From NCBI GenBank assembly GCA_004764695.1, contig SMSO01000014.1, positions 4,246,845-4,310,844 on the forward strand: a DNA stretch of 64,000 bases, written 5' to 3'. Positions 29,286-39,059 of the stretch are shown here, one piece after another; the first letter of the stretch is position 1, and each line of letters starts with the position of its first letter. Made by a program: the position numbers and the translations under genes. The stretch is from Schizochytrium sp. TIO01 (Eukaryota; Sar; Bigyra; Thraustochytrida; Thraustochytriidae). Under the pieces are notes generated by a model that was not told the origin of the DNA, made no database searches, and saw only the letters and a list, made by a program, of their open reading frames with translations.

Positions 29286-30264
29286 TCATTGATCCTGCTT
29301 TGCTTGCATGCTTGCTTCCGGCTGAGCTCTCGTCGGGAATTCCAGCACTAGATAAGCACAATCCACAACACAGCTGGTGCTGTTCGGCTCCGACAACATA
29401 CCTTGATCATTGCTGAGATCTCCAATCGAAGGAACTAGTAGACAAGACATTGCTAGGGTTCTTGGCGTCCCTTTATGAAACCCTAGTAGACATAGGGCTT
29501 ACAATAGAGCGAGAGTAGGCAGCCAGATTCATGTGGCTGCTGGAGTTAAGTAGCAAAAGTACGAATACACATTACCTACATCCAAGCATGGTGTAACTTG
29601 AATCAATGTTTGTAGAGCTTGATTAACCTAATCCCATGCATCGATTATCTCTAACACCTTTCAAGAATGTCTTAACCTCCTTAATTACTATATGAATCCA
29701 TCTGTCCTGGAGAATGCAATCTCCAGGACAGCAGTTCGATAACTCTTAAATCGACCTTCTTAAAGCCTTCATCAAGACCCTTGCCTTCTTCTTTACAGTC
29801 AACTCCTCAAGCTAACCAGAATCATTTTTCAGCAACCATACTCTTTTAAAAGACCACTCGTTTCATTCATAAACATATCACTGCCACAGTAAATCACATC
29901 ACAGACAACTTCCATAGTGATATCATCTGCACTACCTGTAATGAGAAGATAGTTACAGTCGCTTTAAATACCTCAAAGTTTTCAGTAAAGTATGTGGTAT
30001 CTGGTAGGGTATGCTTAAACATTTTGTAAATCTGCGTCTCAGCTTTCAGAACTACACGCGGACGTCCAAACTTGGCGAAGAACTGGCGATAGTAGGATAA
30101 GCAAAAACGATGTCGTCCTCCGTCGATTTAGAAAGATAAACTAGAGTGGTCGAACCGTCTATTCCATAAAACGAGCCGCATGCCAAGCTGGTGGAAAAGA
30201 TCCGAAGGTAGTAATAATAACACAAGTTCTTGACATAACCCAACTCGGAAATCTGGCTCCTCAA
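29286..30264 (-). pseudogene. Decayed ORF interrupted by a solo LTR
   Basis: Minus-strand coding-like text starts at about 30264, shifts frame near 30055, reaches the right border of the LTR at 29835 and resumes at its left border (29410) in the same frame, ending at a TGA at 29286-29288. If the LTR and one target copy are ignored, the frame is continuous across the insertion point. The part at 29840-29940 ('DVIYCGSDMF') is similar to the decayed ORF at 7291-7880. Family unknown. Confidence 0.45.
29411..29834 (+). repeat. Solo LTR of the same family (copy 2)
   Basis: A 424-bp segment with TGCTGA...TCAGCA termini, similar along its length and in the same orientation as 8933-9348. The flanking pentamers are ATCAT (29406-29410) and ACCAT (29835-29839), a target-site duplication with one mismatch. 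No primer-binding site follows and no polypurine tract precedes it, so it is a solo LTR. Confidence 0.75.
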
Positions 30265-31507
30265 ATACTGTAGTCAGCAACTACTCAAATGTGACAATTT
30301 TTTCCCCTCTATTTTGTTGTTGAGATCAACAATTGAAAAGTAATTTCACAAGTTTCTGGCAACCCTTTGTAAGACCTCGGTAAATATGACAATTAATCGA
30401 TTTGCTCAAGCACTTTAATTGATAATTTTCAAAACCCAAAGCAAGCGAGTGGTTGACGCACTCGAGTGACTATTTAGTTGGCTATAATTAGATGCAACCA
30501 GAGCGAATTGTTGAAGCTCTGCATGAGACTTACGCACTTTATATTTCCATAGTAAGCCGTAGCCAAGTCTGAGTTTTTTCACACACAGAACTAAAGACCA
30601 TTCATGATGGCTAGCAAAATACCATGTACTGAGTCTAAGTATTTTGACATGTTTGAGCCTTTCAATCATCGCATTTAAGACTCTTGTCTAGCTAACCTAA
30701 CGTGGAGTAAATACAAACTTTCATCGTTGGTATCGATTCGGGTTAAGCCAGGCCAGGAAGGCATCGCAAAGAAAGACTCGGCTCCACATGGAGTGTAATT
30801 CATATGGCTTTCAGAGGGACCTTGCAGCAGAGATCAATACTAAAAGTATCTATATAGAGGCAATTTGCCCCATGGACGAATACTATTTTGAAAGTATGCT
30901 TCAAGAAATTTTCATGTGGTGTATGTGAGAGAGAGTGAGAGCTTGGTGAGATGATATTTGTCGACGTCTAACGGGTCCAGACCGACATTGTACCATCACG
31001 TTTTACCTGGTAGGTACTGTGAACAAATGGCTAGAAATGTCACATTGGACGAGCGAGAAGGTATAAATAAATGCGCACCCCTACGTACGTGCTAGACCAA
31101 TACTTGCTCTCTAGGTCTCACATTTTGTAAATGTTCAAGACAGTTTAAATAGCTCATTTTGAAACCAATCGGGAACAAGGAACACAATGCACGAGGAATA
31201 CTACCATTCTCGCCACTTATCCCGACATTTCCGATGAGCGCGTACGCTTCCACAGATGCCGTACATTATGTTCAAACCGACATCTCTGCCAGCAATCGCT
31301 ATTGCGCCTCTTTCGCCAACCCTCTTTCCTTTCGCTAGCTCCTCTTGCCTCTCGACAGTGCCCCTTCGATCCCCCAACTCCCCTTCACCTCGGGCTGCTC
31401 CAGCCTAGATTTCATCCCGGCTTTCTCACCAAGACCAAGGTGCCCAGCCTTCGTATCCGCCCCGCGTCCACATTGATTGCCCATCGCTATCGCTTTCGTG
31501 CTCTGCA
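30265..31507. other. Intergenic, no gene recognised
   Basis: Only short ORFs. The sequence changes from AT-rich to more C-rich towards 31300, where host-type sequence resumes. Confidence 0.5.
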
Positions 31508-31655
31508 TCATCGATCCAAACTCCAAACTCCAAACTCCAAACTTCAATTTTCAAACTCCAAACTTCAATTTTCAAACTCCAAACTTCAATTTTCAAACTC
31601 CAAACTTCAATTTTCAAACTCCAAACTTCAAATTCAAACTTCAAATTCCAAATAA
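31508..31655 (+). repeat. CCAAACT heptamer and 21-bp tandem repeat
   Basis: Three CCAAACT heptamers precede about four copies of a 21-bp unit (CAAACTCCAAACTTCAATTTT), followed by degenerate copies. Because 21 is divisible by 3 the unit stays open in several frames, which explains the repetitive ORFs here; they are not believed to be genes. Confidence 0.9.
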
Positions 31656-31844
31656 TTCCAACCTTCTTTCAAAGGGTCAATCAAGATACGCTTCTTCTAG
31701 CTAGCCAGCCAGCCACCCACCCACTGCTACCATTTACCCTAACCGCCGCCTAGCCATTTTCAAACCCGTCGAGATCTGGACCGGCGGCGCCGTATCTTGG
31801 ACGGGCTCTTCTTCTCCTCCTTCTTCTTGGAGCGCTCGAGCCTT

Positions 31845-31916
31845 GAGCAGAACTGACTGCCTGACAGACAGACTGACTGCCTGACAGACAGACAGACTGC
31901 CTTCTGACTGCCTGAG
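31845..31916 (+). repeat. TGACTGCCTGACAGACAGAC short tandem repeat
   Basis: Imperfect tandem copies of a CTGACAGACAGACTG motif in a GC-richer stretch. A GATCA pentamer run follows at 32218-32243. Confidence 0.8.
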
Positions 31917-32267
31917 CTGGTCCAACTCGAGCTCAGGGCTCCTCAGCTCTCCGCCGCCCGCCAGACGCCGCTCCCTCCAATCTCCCTCCAATCTCCCTCC
32001 CTCGTGGGCGCCGCCTGGCACCGGTTCTGCGGCGCCGCCTGAGCTCAAGTCCCTCGCTCCGCTGCCTCGAAGACTGCTCGATGGACGAGGAGCACTGTGG
32101 AAAGAAGGAAGCGGCCAAGAGCAGTCGGGTCGGACGGCCCCGGGGCAGCTTAGGTACCGCAGCCTTCAAGCTACTGCGAAGGTCGAAGAAGAAGCTGCTT
32201 CGAAGAAGCAAGCTCATCGCAGATCAGATCAGATCAGATCAGATCGGCGGGAGACATCTTCGCCGAA
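31917..32267. other. GC-rich stretch with a possible short basic ORF
   Basis: A plus frame from ATG 32081 encodes 65 aa with 'GRPRG' (AT-hook-like core) and Arg/Lys-rich text, ending in the GATCA repeat. It may be a first exon or chance. Minus-strand frames here are low complexity. Confidence 0.25.
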
Positions 32268-32600
32268 TGAACGGATGAATGAATGAATTAGAATGAATAA
32301 TTGAATGAATTAGAATGAATAATTGAATGAATTAGAATGAATAATTGAATGAATTAGAATGAATAATTGAATGAATTAGAATGAATGAATTAGAATGAAT
32401 AATTGAATGAATTAATGAATAATTGAATAATTGAATTAGAATGAATGAATTAGAATGAATGAATTAGAATGAATCAATGAATAATTGAATTAGAATGAAT
32501 TAGAATGAATTAGAATGAATGAATTAGAATGAATCAATGAATCAACGAATAATTGAATGAATCAATGAGTGAATGAATCAATGAATGAATCAATGAAAGC
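32268..32600 (+). repeat. GAATGAATTAGAATGAATAATT minisatellite
   Basis: About 330 bp built from GAAT, GAATTA and AATAATT blocks with a drifting period of about 22 bp. Non-coding. Confidence 0.95.
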
Positions 32601-34568
32601 CAAGCCATGCCAAGCTCAACTGGGATCTTCGAGACAGACAGACAAGACAAGACCGGGCAGACTGTCTCTGTCTACCTGCGCACAGGCTTAGGTTCCTTGG
32701 GTTCCTCCTCCAGCTCCTCCTCCTCCTCCTCCGTCTCGGCGGAGTTGTTTATTGTATTAGCACAGCCGGTCTCATATTAAAGAAGTCTGACCGTGTTTAT
32801 TAGGTCTCTCAGCAGAAGAAGAAGTCTGATCTGCTCGACCTCACTTGCTTGCTGAGGGTAGGACTGGGCGAATTTGTCAGAAGGATCGTTCATTCATGTT
32901 CCCTCAGACTTGCGACCAAGTGAAAAAATGCGCAACGCTCAACGTGCCCTGCGATCCCGCCCATGCTCAGGTCGAGCTTGCCCACGAGCGGTGAGTGGTT
33001 GAATGAATGAATGAGTTTAGTGAGTGAGTGAGTGAGTGATTGAGTTTACTTTCCTCCGCGTCTTCTGCTGGTAGGTCTGACACGCGCACACACACGCACC
33101 CTCTCACTCTCACAGAGGTCCTGCAAGCAGTTGTTCCGGGTGTTCCACGCGTTCCACGCGTTCTATGGCGGGGCTTTCTTTCAACCGACGGATTACTTTG
33201 CGCTTTTGGAGGTCGCGTTAGTTTGATCCGGAATGGAACTCATTCACTCATTCACTCATTCACTCATTCACTTTGCAGGGCACCGGCAGGAACTCGAGGA
33301 CGGAGGCTGAAGGCAGCTGCGAGATGTATCGATGTATCGAGGTATCGATCGGTCGTACCTAGGTTGTTCCGCTTGGGATCGTCGCGATGGGATGCGTTTA
33401 TTGGTTGCTTTCGTTCATTTCATTGATTGATTGATTGCTGTTATTCTGCGCAAAGGGTGGATTGAGTGAAGATTGACTGCCACAACTCGAGGGCTTGTTT
33501 GCTTGGGTGCGTGTCTATGAAAAGGAAACTATCTAAATGCTGCTCAACCTCGCGAGCAAGCAGCGTTCGCCATTTGTACTGGGTGCAGGTCGAGCGACTT
33601 GCTCGCAGAATGAGCCAAAGAAAGATACGCAGCGAGCAAGAATCGCACCGTGGCGTTGTCTGTCTGCGCACTCTTGGGTCTCACTAAATCAAGACCTCCT
33701 TCCTGTGGATTACTTATCACTTTCAGAGCCTAACAGCAGAAAGAAATAAAGAAACTTGGAAAGCTACGAAACTCGAAAGGAGATCGTACCCCAATCAATG
33801 ATGATCTGGGTCCTCCAAACGTGATGTGTTGAGAGATGATTGTTTTGACTTGAGCTTTAAGGATTTTTTTTGATTTTTCTTAAAGTTTGGTTTTCCCCGA
33901 AGAGTAAATTTCATTATTTTTTTTTTTTTTTACAGAAAGACTTTTGAAAACTCTCTCAGTCTGAGTACCTCTGACTACTGACTACTTAGTGAGAGTGCTA
34001 CTCTGGCACTTTCTAATACTACTGCTGCTGCTGCTGCTACTACTTCTTCGGTACCTGGGACTACAACATAAGCGGAACTGCTCTTTCGAAAAACCAGAAT
34101 TACACCTGCCGCAGTGCATAAAATCAACAAGACATCACGTATGCATACACCCATACATACATGCACACTGCTAACTTGAGGTTTGCGTTGTGAGCACGGA
34201 CCACCAACGAGGAGTACCTAGTCTTTCCAGTGTGTCAAGTCAGGCGAACCAATCTTCGAAGGCTTGTGCCCGAAGGAGAATATAATATTTCTTTATTTCT
34301 TTATTTCTTTATTTCTTTATTTCTTATTTATTTGATTGTGCTAGGAGTGGTAGGACTGTGAGACACTTTGGAATAGCAGTTTCATTAATAGTGTAGGGAC
34401 TGATTTCGCTTCCATCTCGACGAAGATATCTTTGTAATTTGTAAGAAGGGAAACAAATAAGGAAACAAAGAAACAAACAGATCTTCTCAAGGACTGAGAT
34501 TGCGAAGCAAAATCCAAACCGGCAACCCCAGCCAATCCATCGCCGCATTCGCAATTATACCTGCCGCT

Positions 34569-34606
<38 letters not shown>

Positions 34607-34660
34607 TAACAACAACAACAACAACAACAGCAACAGCGGCAGCATAAGAAGCTCGTAAAC
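32601..34660. other. Repeat-rich region upstream of the first GMC gene
   Basis: No gene recognised. Simple repeats: GAGT/GAAT at 33001-33045, (CATTCACT)n at 33238-33272, poly(T) near 33917-33932, (TTTCTTTA)n at 34286-34326, (CAG)n at 34568-34604 and (CAA)n at 34605-34630. The last two fall in the presumed 5' leader of the GMC gene at 34661. Confidence 0.7.
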
Positions 34661-36508
34661 ATGAAGACGGTGGAGGTCCAAGACGTGGCTGAAAATGCCA
34701 AGTATGACTTTGTGGTGATTGGCGGCGGCAGCGCAGGTGCAACTCTGGCGGCTCGTCTTAGTGAAGACCAATCGGTGAGCGTGCTCCTCGTGGAAGCTGG
34801 AGCTGAAGCAACAGAGTTGAATGCCAAGATCCCTGTCGCTTGCGGCCAATTGCAAAAGGCAGACCGCGATTGGGCGTACTTCACCGAAGAATGTGGTGAA
34901 CATGCTTTCAAGGGTATCGCCGGGAAACGCAGCTTCTGGCCGCGCGGAAGGTGCCTTGGAGGATGCTCCGTGCTCAACTACATGGCTTATGTGCGCGGAG
35001 CAAAGGAGGATTTCGACACCTGGGAACGTATGGGTGCCAAGGGTTGGAGCTACAGTGACGTCCTTCCATACTTCCTCAAGTCTGAAGACTGTCGTGCTCT
35101 CAACAACGACCTTGCACCCATCGAGAACGAATACCATGCCCGAGGCGGGCCACTCACCACCTCGGTCAAGCAACCTTGCGAGTTGGCTCAGCGTTTTATT
35201 CGTGCAGCCACAGAAATTGGGTTCAAGCATGGAGATTACAATGGCCGTCAAATGGATGGTGTCGTAGGACTTTTCGCCCATACGATTCGCGATGGATCTC
35301 GCTGTGATACAGCCACAGCCTTTCTTCAGCCGGCATCCAGTCGCTCAAACCTCACCATTATGACCAACGCTCTTGCAAAGCGTCTTCTAATTAGCGAATC
35401 TGGCGATCGCGTGATTGGCGTTGAAGTCGGCAAGTACTCAAAGAATGGCATTGGCAAGAGCCGCCGCATCCTTGCTGCTCGGGAAGTTGTGGTGAGCTGC
35501 GGTGCCGTCGACTCGCCTAAGCTGTTGTTGCTCTCTGGTCTTGGACCTCGCGAGCATCTTGAAAGCGTTGGTATCCAGTGTGTCAAAGACATGCCTGAGG
35601 TTGGTCGCAACCTTGAAGACCACATTGCCACTCTCGTATATTTTTCCACCAAAGGTCTGGAGACTATCAATGGTAGACGTGCTGGTAAACTCTCAGCTCT
35701 TGCAGAGTGGGCTCTCTATGGCACTGGTATCCTTTCCACCTCAGCTTATGACGCCACTCTGTTTTTCAAGAGCCCTGAGTGGGCGCGTGAGGAACCCCAG
35801 TGCGGCCCGGATTTGCAAATTGGTATCTTCTGTTCCCCGGCAGACGCCGCTGTGATTGAAAACAACTTCAGCTTCTCCGTCCCCTTCCTCAAGGGCAATT
35901 ACGAACTTGACAGTGAAGGTTTCTACATGGTTCCCACTGCGCTACACCCGCACACCACTGGCACCATCGAATTGCGCAGCAGCAACCCCGCTGACCCTCC
36001 TCGCATCCTCTCCAACTACCTCAAGGACGAGCGTGATGCTTTGGCCCTTGCCCGAGCTTGCCGTAAGTGTGTCGATATTGCACGTGCACCGTCTCTGGCC
36101 AAGGTCATCCCCGCTGATCCAGTTGTTCCTGCTGATATGGCCAAGGCACACAATGGAATCGACAACGACGAGTTCTGGATTGACTACGTGCGTCACTTTG
36201 GTACTACCCTTTACCACCCAGCCTGCAGTTGTGCCATTGGCAAGGTCGTTGACGAACGTCTCCGCGTGTATGGTATGCAAGGTCTTCGTGTGGCCGATGC
36301 CTCGGTAATGCCGCAGGTTATTTCTGGCAACACCAATGCGCCTTCCATCATGATCGGAGAGAAGGCTGCAGATCTCATCAAGGAGGACTATGCCATGCAC
36401 ACTGATGTCCGCACCGTCGGCCCCGTTGAGTCATCCGGTTCTCGCACCTCGCTTGTCTTTACCGCTGCTGCTCTTGCCGGCGGACTTCTGGCCTACAACC
36501 GTTTGTAA
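34661..36508 (+). CDS. GMC oxidoreductase (choline dehydrogenase-like), tail-anchored
   Basis: A 615-aa FAD-dependent oxidoreductase of the glucose-methanol-choline family. The FAD-binding 'VVIGGGSAGATLAARLSE' is at residues 18-35; GMC signature 1 ('PRGRCLGGCSVLNYMAYVRG') lies near 95-115 and signature 2 ('CGAVDSPKLLLLSGLGP') near 280. The catalytic His519 ('YHPACSCAIG') and Asn559 ('GNTNAP') are present. A hydrophobic C-terminal segment ('VFTAAALAGGLLAY') suggests a membrane tail anchor. The family oxidises alcohols to aldehydes; the substrate here (choline, long-chain alcohol or other) is not known. ATG at 34661 follows CAG/CAA repeats. Two close paralogues lie at 45.5 and 48.7 kb on the other strand. 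Confidence 0.92.
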   Translation: MKTVEVQDVAENAKYDFVVIGGGSAGATLAARLSEDQSVSVLLVEAGAEATELNAKIPVACGQLQKADRDWAYFTEECGEHAFKGIAGKRSFWPRGRCLGGCSVLNYMAYVRGAKEDFDTWERMGAKGWSYSDVLPYFLKSEDCRALNNDLAPIENEYHARGGPLTTSVKQPCELAQRFIRAATEIGFKHGDYNGRQMDGVVGLFAHTIRDGSRCDTATAFLQPASSRSNLTIMTNALAKRLLISESGDRVIGVEVGKYSKNGIGKSRRILAAREVVVSCGAVDSPKLLLLSGLGPREHLESVGIQCVKDMPEVGRNLEDHIATLVYFSTKGLETINGRRAGKLSALAEWALYGTGILSTSAYDATLFFKSPEWAREEPQCGPDLQIGIFCSPADAAVIENNFSFSVPFLKGNYELDSEGFYMVPTALHPHTTGTIELRSSNPADPPRILSNYLKDERDALALARACRKCVDIARAPSLAKVIPADPVVPADMAKAHNGIDNDEFWIDYVRHFGTTLYHPACSCAIGKVVDERLRVYGMQGLRVADASVMPQVISGNTNAPSIMIGEKAADLIKEDYAMHTDVRTVGPVESSGSRTSLVFTAAALAGGLLAYNRL

Positions 36509-37661
36509 TACTGTGCTTCCTCATTAACCCCACCTCCATTTAATTATATGAGTGCCCTCTTTTGTATGCCTTTATCGCATATTTCTTGCGTATCTAAGCA
36601 AGTCTTCTGCTTTTTTCTTTTATCTATCTTCTAAGTTAAACTGCATTTTACTATTATTAATGTAGAACATTATTTCCTGTACGAAGTTACTCAGTTAGAC
36701 TCCCACGCTTGATGAGTATAGCCTGAAGAGCATCAATTCCCCCGAACGCATTTACTAACAATGCGCTTCAGCTGCAATGGATGGGCTCTTGCCCTGGTTT
36801 TAGACAGATATGTATCATTCAACACAAACACTGATTAGATCTATTTCTTGCCTTTCGCCATGTAGTTGGTTCACCCTTTTACATGCGTGCAATTTTTTAA
36901 TATCTAGAACATGCTCCTTGCATTGCATTGCATGAAATTTTCCAGGTGTGCGCGACGCAGTAACCCTTCGAAACTCTTTTGGTGCAAGTACGTGGACCCG
37001 CATGCGCTACTCCGCTGAAACATATTACTCTGATAAGTCCTCTGATAAGTCCTCTGTCAAGCTTCAGATGTTCTTCATGCGCTTACTTCATTCGGAGTAG
37101 CATAGTGTGTCACTCTCTTTTAGTTATCACATTCTGATTTACAAAGTATCGAATGGAAGAGACGGTTTGTTGTTGGCTCATAATTCATTTATTTGCGAGG
37201 AACCTGTATCAAATTTAACATTCTATTAAGAGTTGTAGTTCGCATCAAAGCTCAGACTAAATGATACTTCAAACAAAAGTTTAATGTCTATCTGAAGCAC
37301 AACTTGTAGAGAATCTTACAACTCTGGCATGTGTCCAGCTATATTATAGAGACTGGATATAGCGGTGCTTTTTCTAGACTTTTGAGAACAGCTTCATGAT
37401 TTAAGTAATTGTAAGAAAGCTAAATACTAGTAAAGATCCATCAAGTGCCTCAACTCTTTCGTTTACTTTGTCAATGCCCTATACGATGCAAGGTAATCAA
37501 ATAAATCTAAGAAAAGCCGTAAAAGGGTTTGAAAAAGCAGAATATTTATATAGAATGTGCGAGAGATCGAGCAAGCAAATTGTAGCAATCAATCAAAGTG
37601 ATGGGGAGAAACAACAGAAACGAAAACAATATGGATAGTAAACTTCATCACGCGAGATGAT
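36509..37661. other. Intergenic between GMC and BRO1 genes
   Basis: The 3' flanks of two convergent genes. No ORF of interest and no strong repeat. Confidence 0.6.
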
Positions 37662-39059
37662 CTACTTTCTGTGCTCTGCGTTATAAGCTGCAATCACCTC
37701 TTGCTGAATGTCTACGGGAAGTCCATCAAAAACCTCCTTGTCATAACCTGGCGGAGCCTGGAGACCACTGGAGGCCTCATCCTTGCTGTCCGCAAGTTTC
37801 TTTTTCGAACCGCCAAGACCAAACCAACTAGAGAGACTGCTGCGCTTTTCCACGGGGGGTTCTGCTGGGGCAGGAGGCTCCTCTGCCGCGAGGCTTGGTT
37901 CGTTTGCACCTGCGGGGGATCCAAAGAGGACAACATCTACCTCGGGAAGACTGTAGTCAACCGCGGTGGCAATAAAGCTGCCGTGAGGAATCTGAAGACG
38001 GTCCCTTGTCGGCACGCCTTCAAAGTAAATTTTCTCGTTGTTTTCACGGTAATTGTCATAGACATCGAGAATCTCGCTCCTGGCAGCCTCAACCTTGGCC
38101 CTCAGCTGTTTTTCCATCGTTGGAGAGTACACTAAAGAGCCGAGAAGGTCCGCAGACATGCTCAAGTAGGCCACAGCCTCACCAGGTTTCTCCTTGGCAA
38201 CTGATGCATCACCGAGATATTTCATAGCAAGAGCGTGAGCTACGGACGAGATAAGTGCAGGTTCTTCGACGATGGGCTCAAGGAGAGTATCTTTACGAGG
38301 CCCAAGTGCCTGGACGCTCTTCACGAGGTTGTGGCTTCGCTCTGAGAGTCCAAGAAGTAATTTGGCAATTGTAGAAGGTGGCGTGCCCTTCATAATGGCC
38401 TGTTGGATAGTTACTCTCTGTGCCATGCATACAAAGTACTCTGCGAGCACTGCCACAACAGCTGCTACGACCTCAGGGGGTCTGTTTTCGGGCGGGTTTA
38501 CCCAACGAGGCAGCATGCCTTGAGCAACGAACTCTAGAATGCCTGCTCCTTTGCGCAGCTCCTTTGCAGCTGCCACCAAATTTGAGGCCCGGTTAATCTG
38601 GTCTGCTCCCAAAAGCAACCTTGCCACGTTATAGTGCGCCATCGCCTGTACTACGAGGACGAAGCAGACTTCGTACACGAGCACATGGCACTTGAAGTCC
38701 TTCTTCTGACGGGATTTCTTTAGGAGCACCGAAGTCCAAGAAAACTCTAAAGGTTTGTTGAGCTTAATTTGGGCAGAAGCGCTGCGTTCCATACCATAAG
38801 TGATCTTGTATACGCTCGGAATGTAGGTTTCCACGGCTGCCACAACGTTGCGAGGGTCCACACGAGCACCTTCATTAGTGATACCGTCGAGAAGGGTATC
38901 GCGCTCCTGAGAAGCCACGTGAAGAAGTTCGCGAGCTTCGTGAGAAAGATCTCCACCAATAATAGCAGCGAAGTCCACGGGCTTAGTGGTTGGTGTCCCG
39001 AACTCTGCGAAGGTCACCAAAAGTTCGCTCACTCCATCGAAGGCATCCTCGGCGTCCAT
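37662..39059 (-). CDS. BRO1-domain protein with UBM-like C-terminus
   Basis: A 465-aa protein, ATG at 39059. Residues about 1-370 fit a BRO1 domain: 'LEFSWTSVL', then a helix-rich stretch including 'VYEVCFVLVVQAMAHYNVARLL', which matches the yElaxvLfNxaa..s.xA region, and 'AYLSMSADLLGSLV'. A Pro/Ala-rich linker with Ser-Ser-Leu repeats follows (390-430). The last 25 residues ('DKEVFDGLPVDIQQEVIAAY') match the ubiquitin-binding UBM motif with its central Leu-Pro. BRO1 proteins act with ESCRT-III in endosomal sorting or membrane repair; the closest human architecture is BROX, which lacks a UBM. Linkage to ubiquitinated cargo is inference. Confidence 0.85.
   Translation of the reverse strand: MDAEDAFDGVSELLVTFAEFGTPTTKPVDFAAIIGGDLSHEARELLHVASQERDTLLDGITNEGARVDPRNVVAAVETYIPSVYKITYGMERSASAQIKLNKPLEFSWTSVLLKKSRQKKDFKCHVLVYEVCFVLVVQAMAHYNVARLLLGADQINRASNLVAAAKELRKGAGILEFVAQGMLPRWVNPPENRPPEVVAAVVAVLAEYFVCMAQRVTIQQAIMKGTPPSTIAKLLLGLSERSHNLVKSVQALGPRKDTLLEPIVEEPALISSVAHALAMKYLGDASVAKEKPGEAVAYLSMSADLLGSLVYSPTMEKQLRAKVEAARSEILDVYDNYRENNEKIYFEGVPTRDRLQIPHGSFIATAVDYSLPEVDVVLFGSPAGANEPSLAAEEPPAPAEPPVEKRSSLSSWFGLGGSKKKLADSKDEASSGLQAPPGYDKEVFDGLPVDIQQEVIAAYNAEHRK

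Noticed and set aside
8933-29834. The two LTRs as the ends of one 20.9-kb element
   Set aside because: The outer flanks (CCAAC and ACCAT) do not match, the second LTR has its own flanking duplication and no polypurine tract before it, and genes inside are not retrotransposon genes.
31302-31704. Repetitive ORFs (NSKLQFS-type) as protein genes
   Set aside because: They arise from a 21-bp tandem repeat that keeps frames open on both strands; no unique protein text flanks them.
34487-35281. Minus-strand ORF rich in Leu/Ala over the GMC gene
   Set aside because: A shadow of the GMC gene and of the CAG/CAA repeat in its leader.
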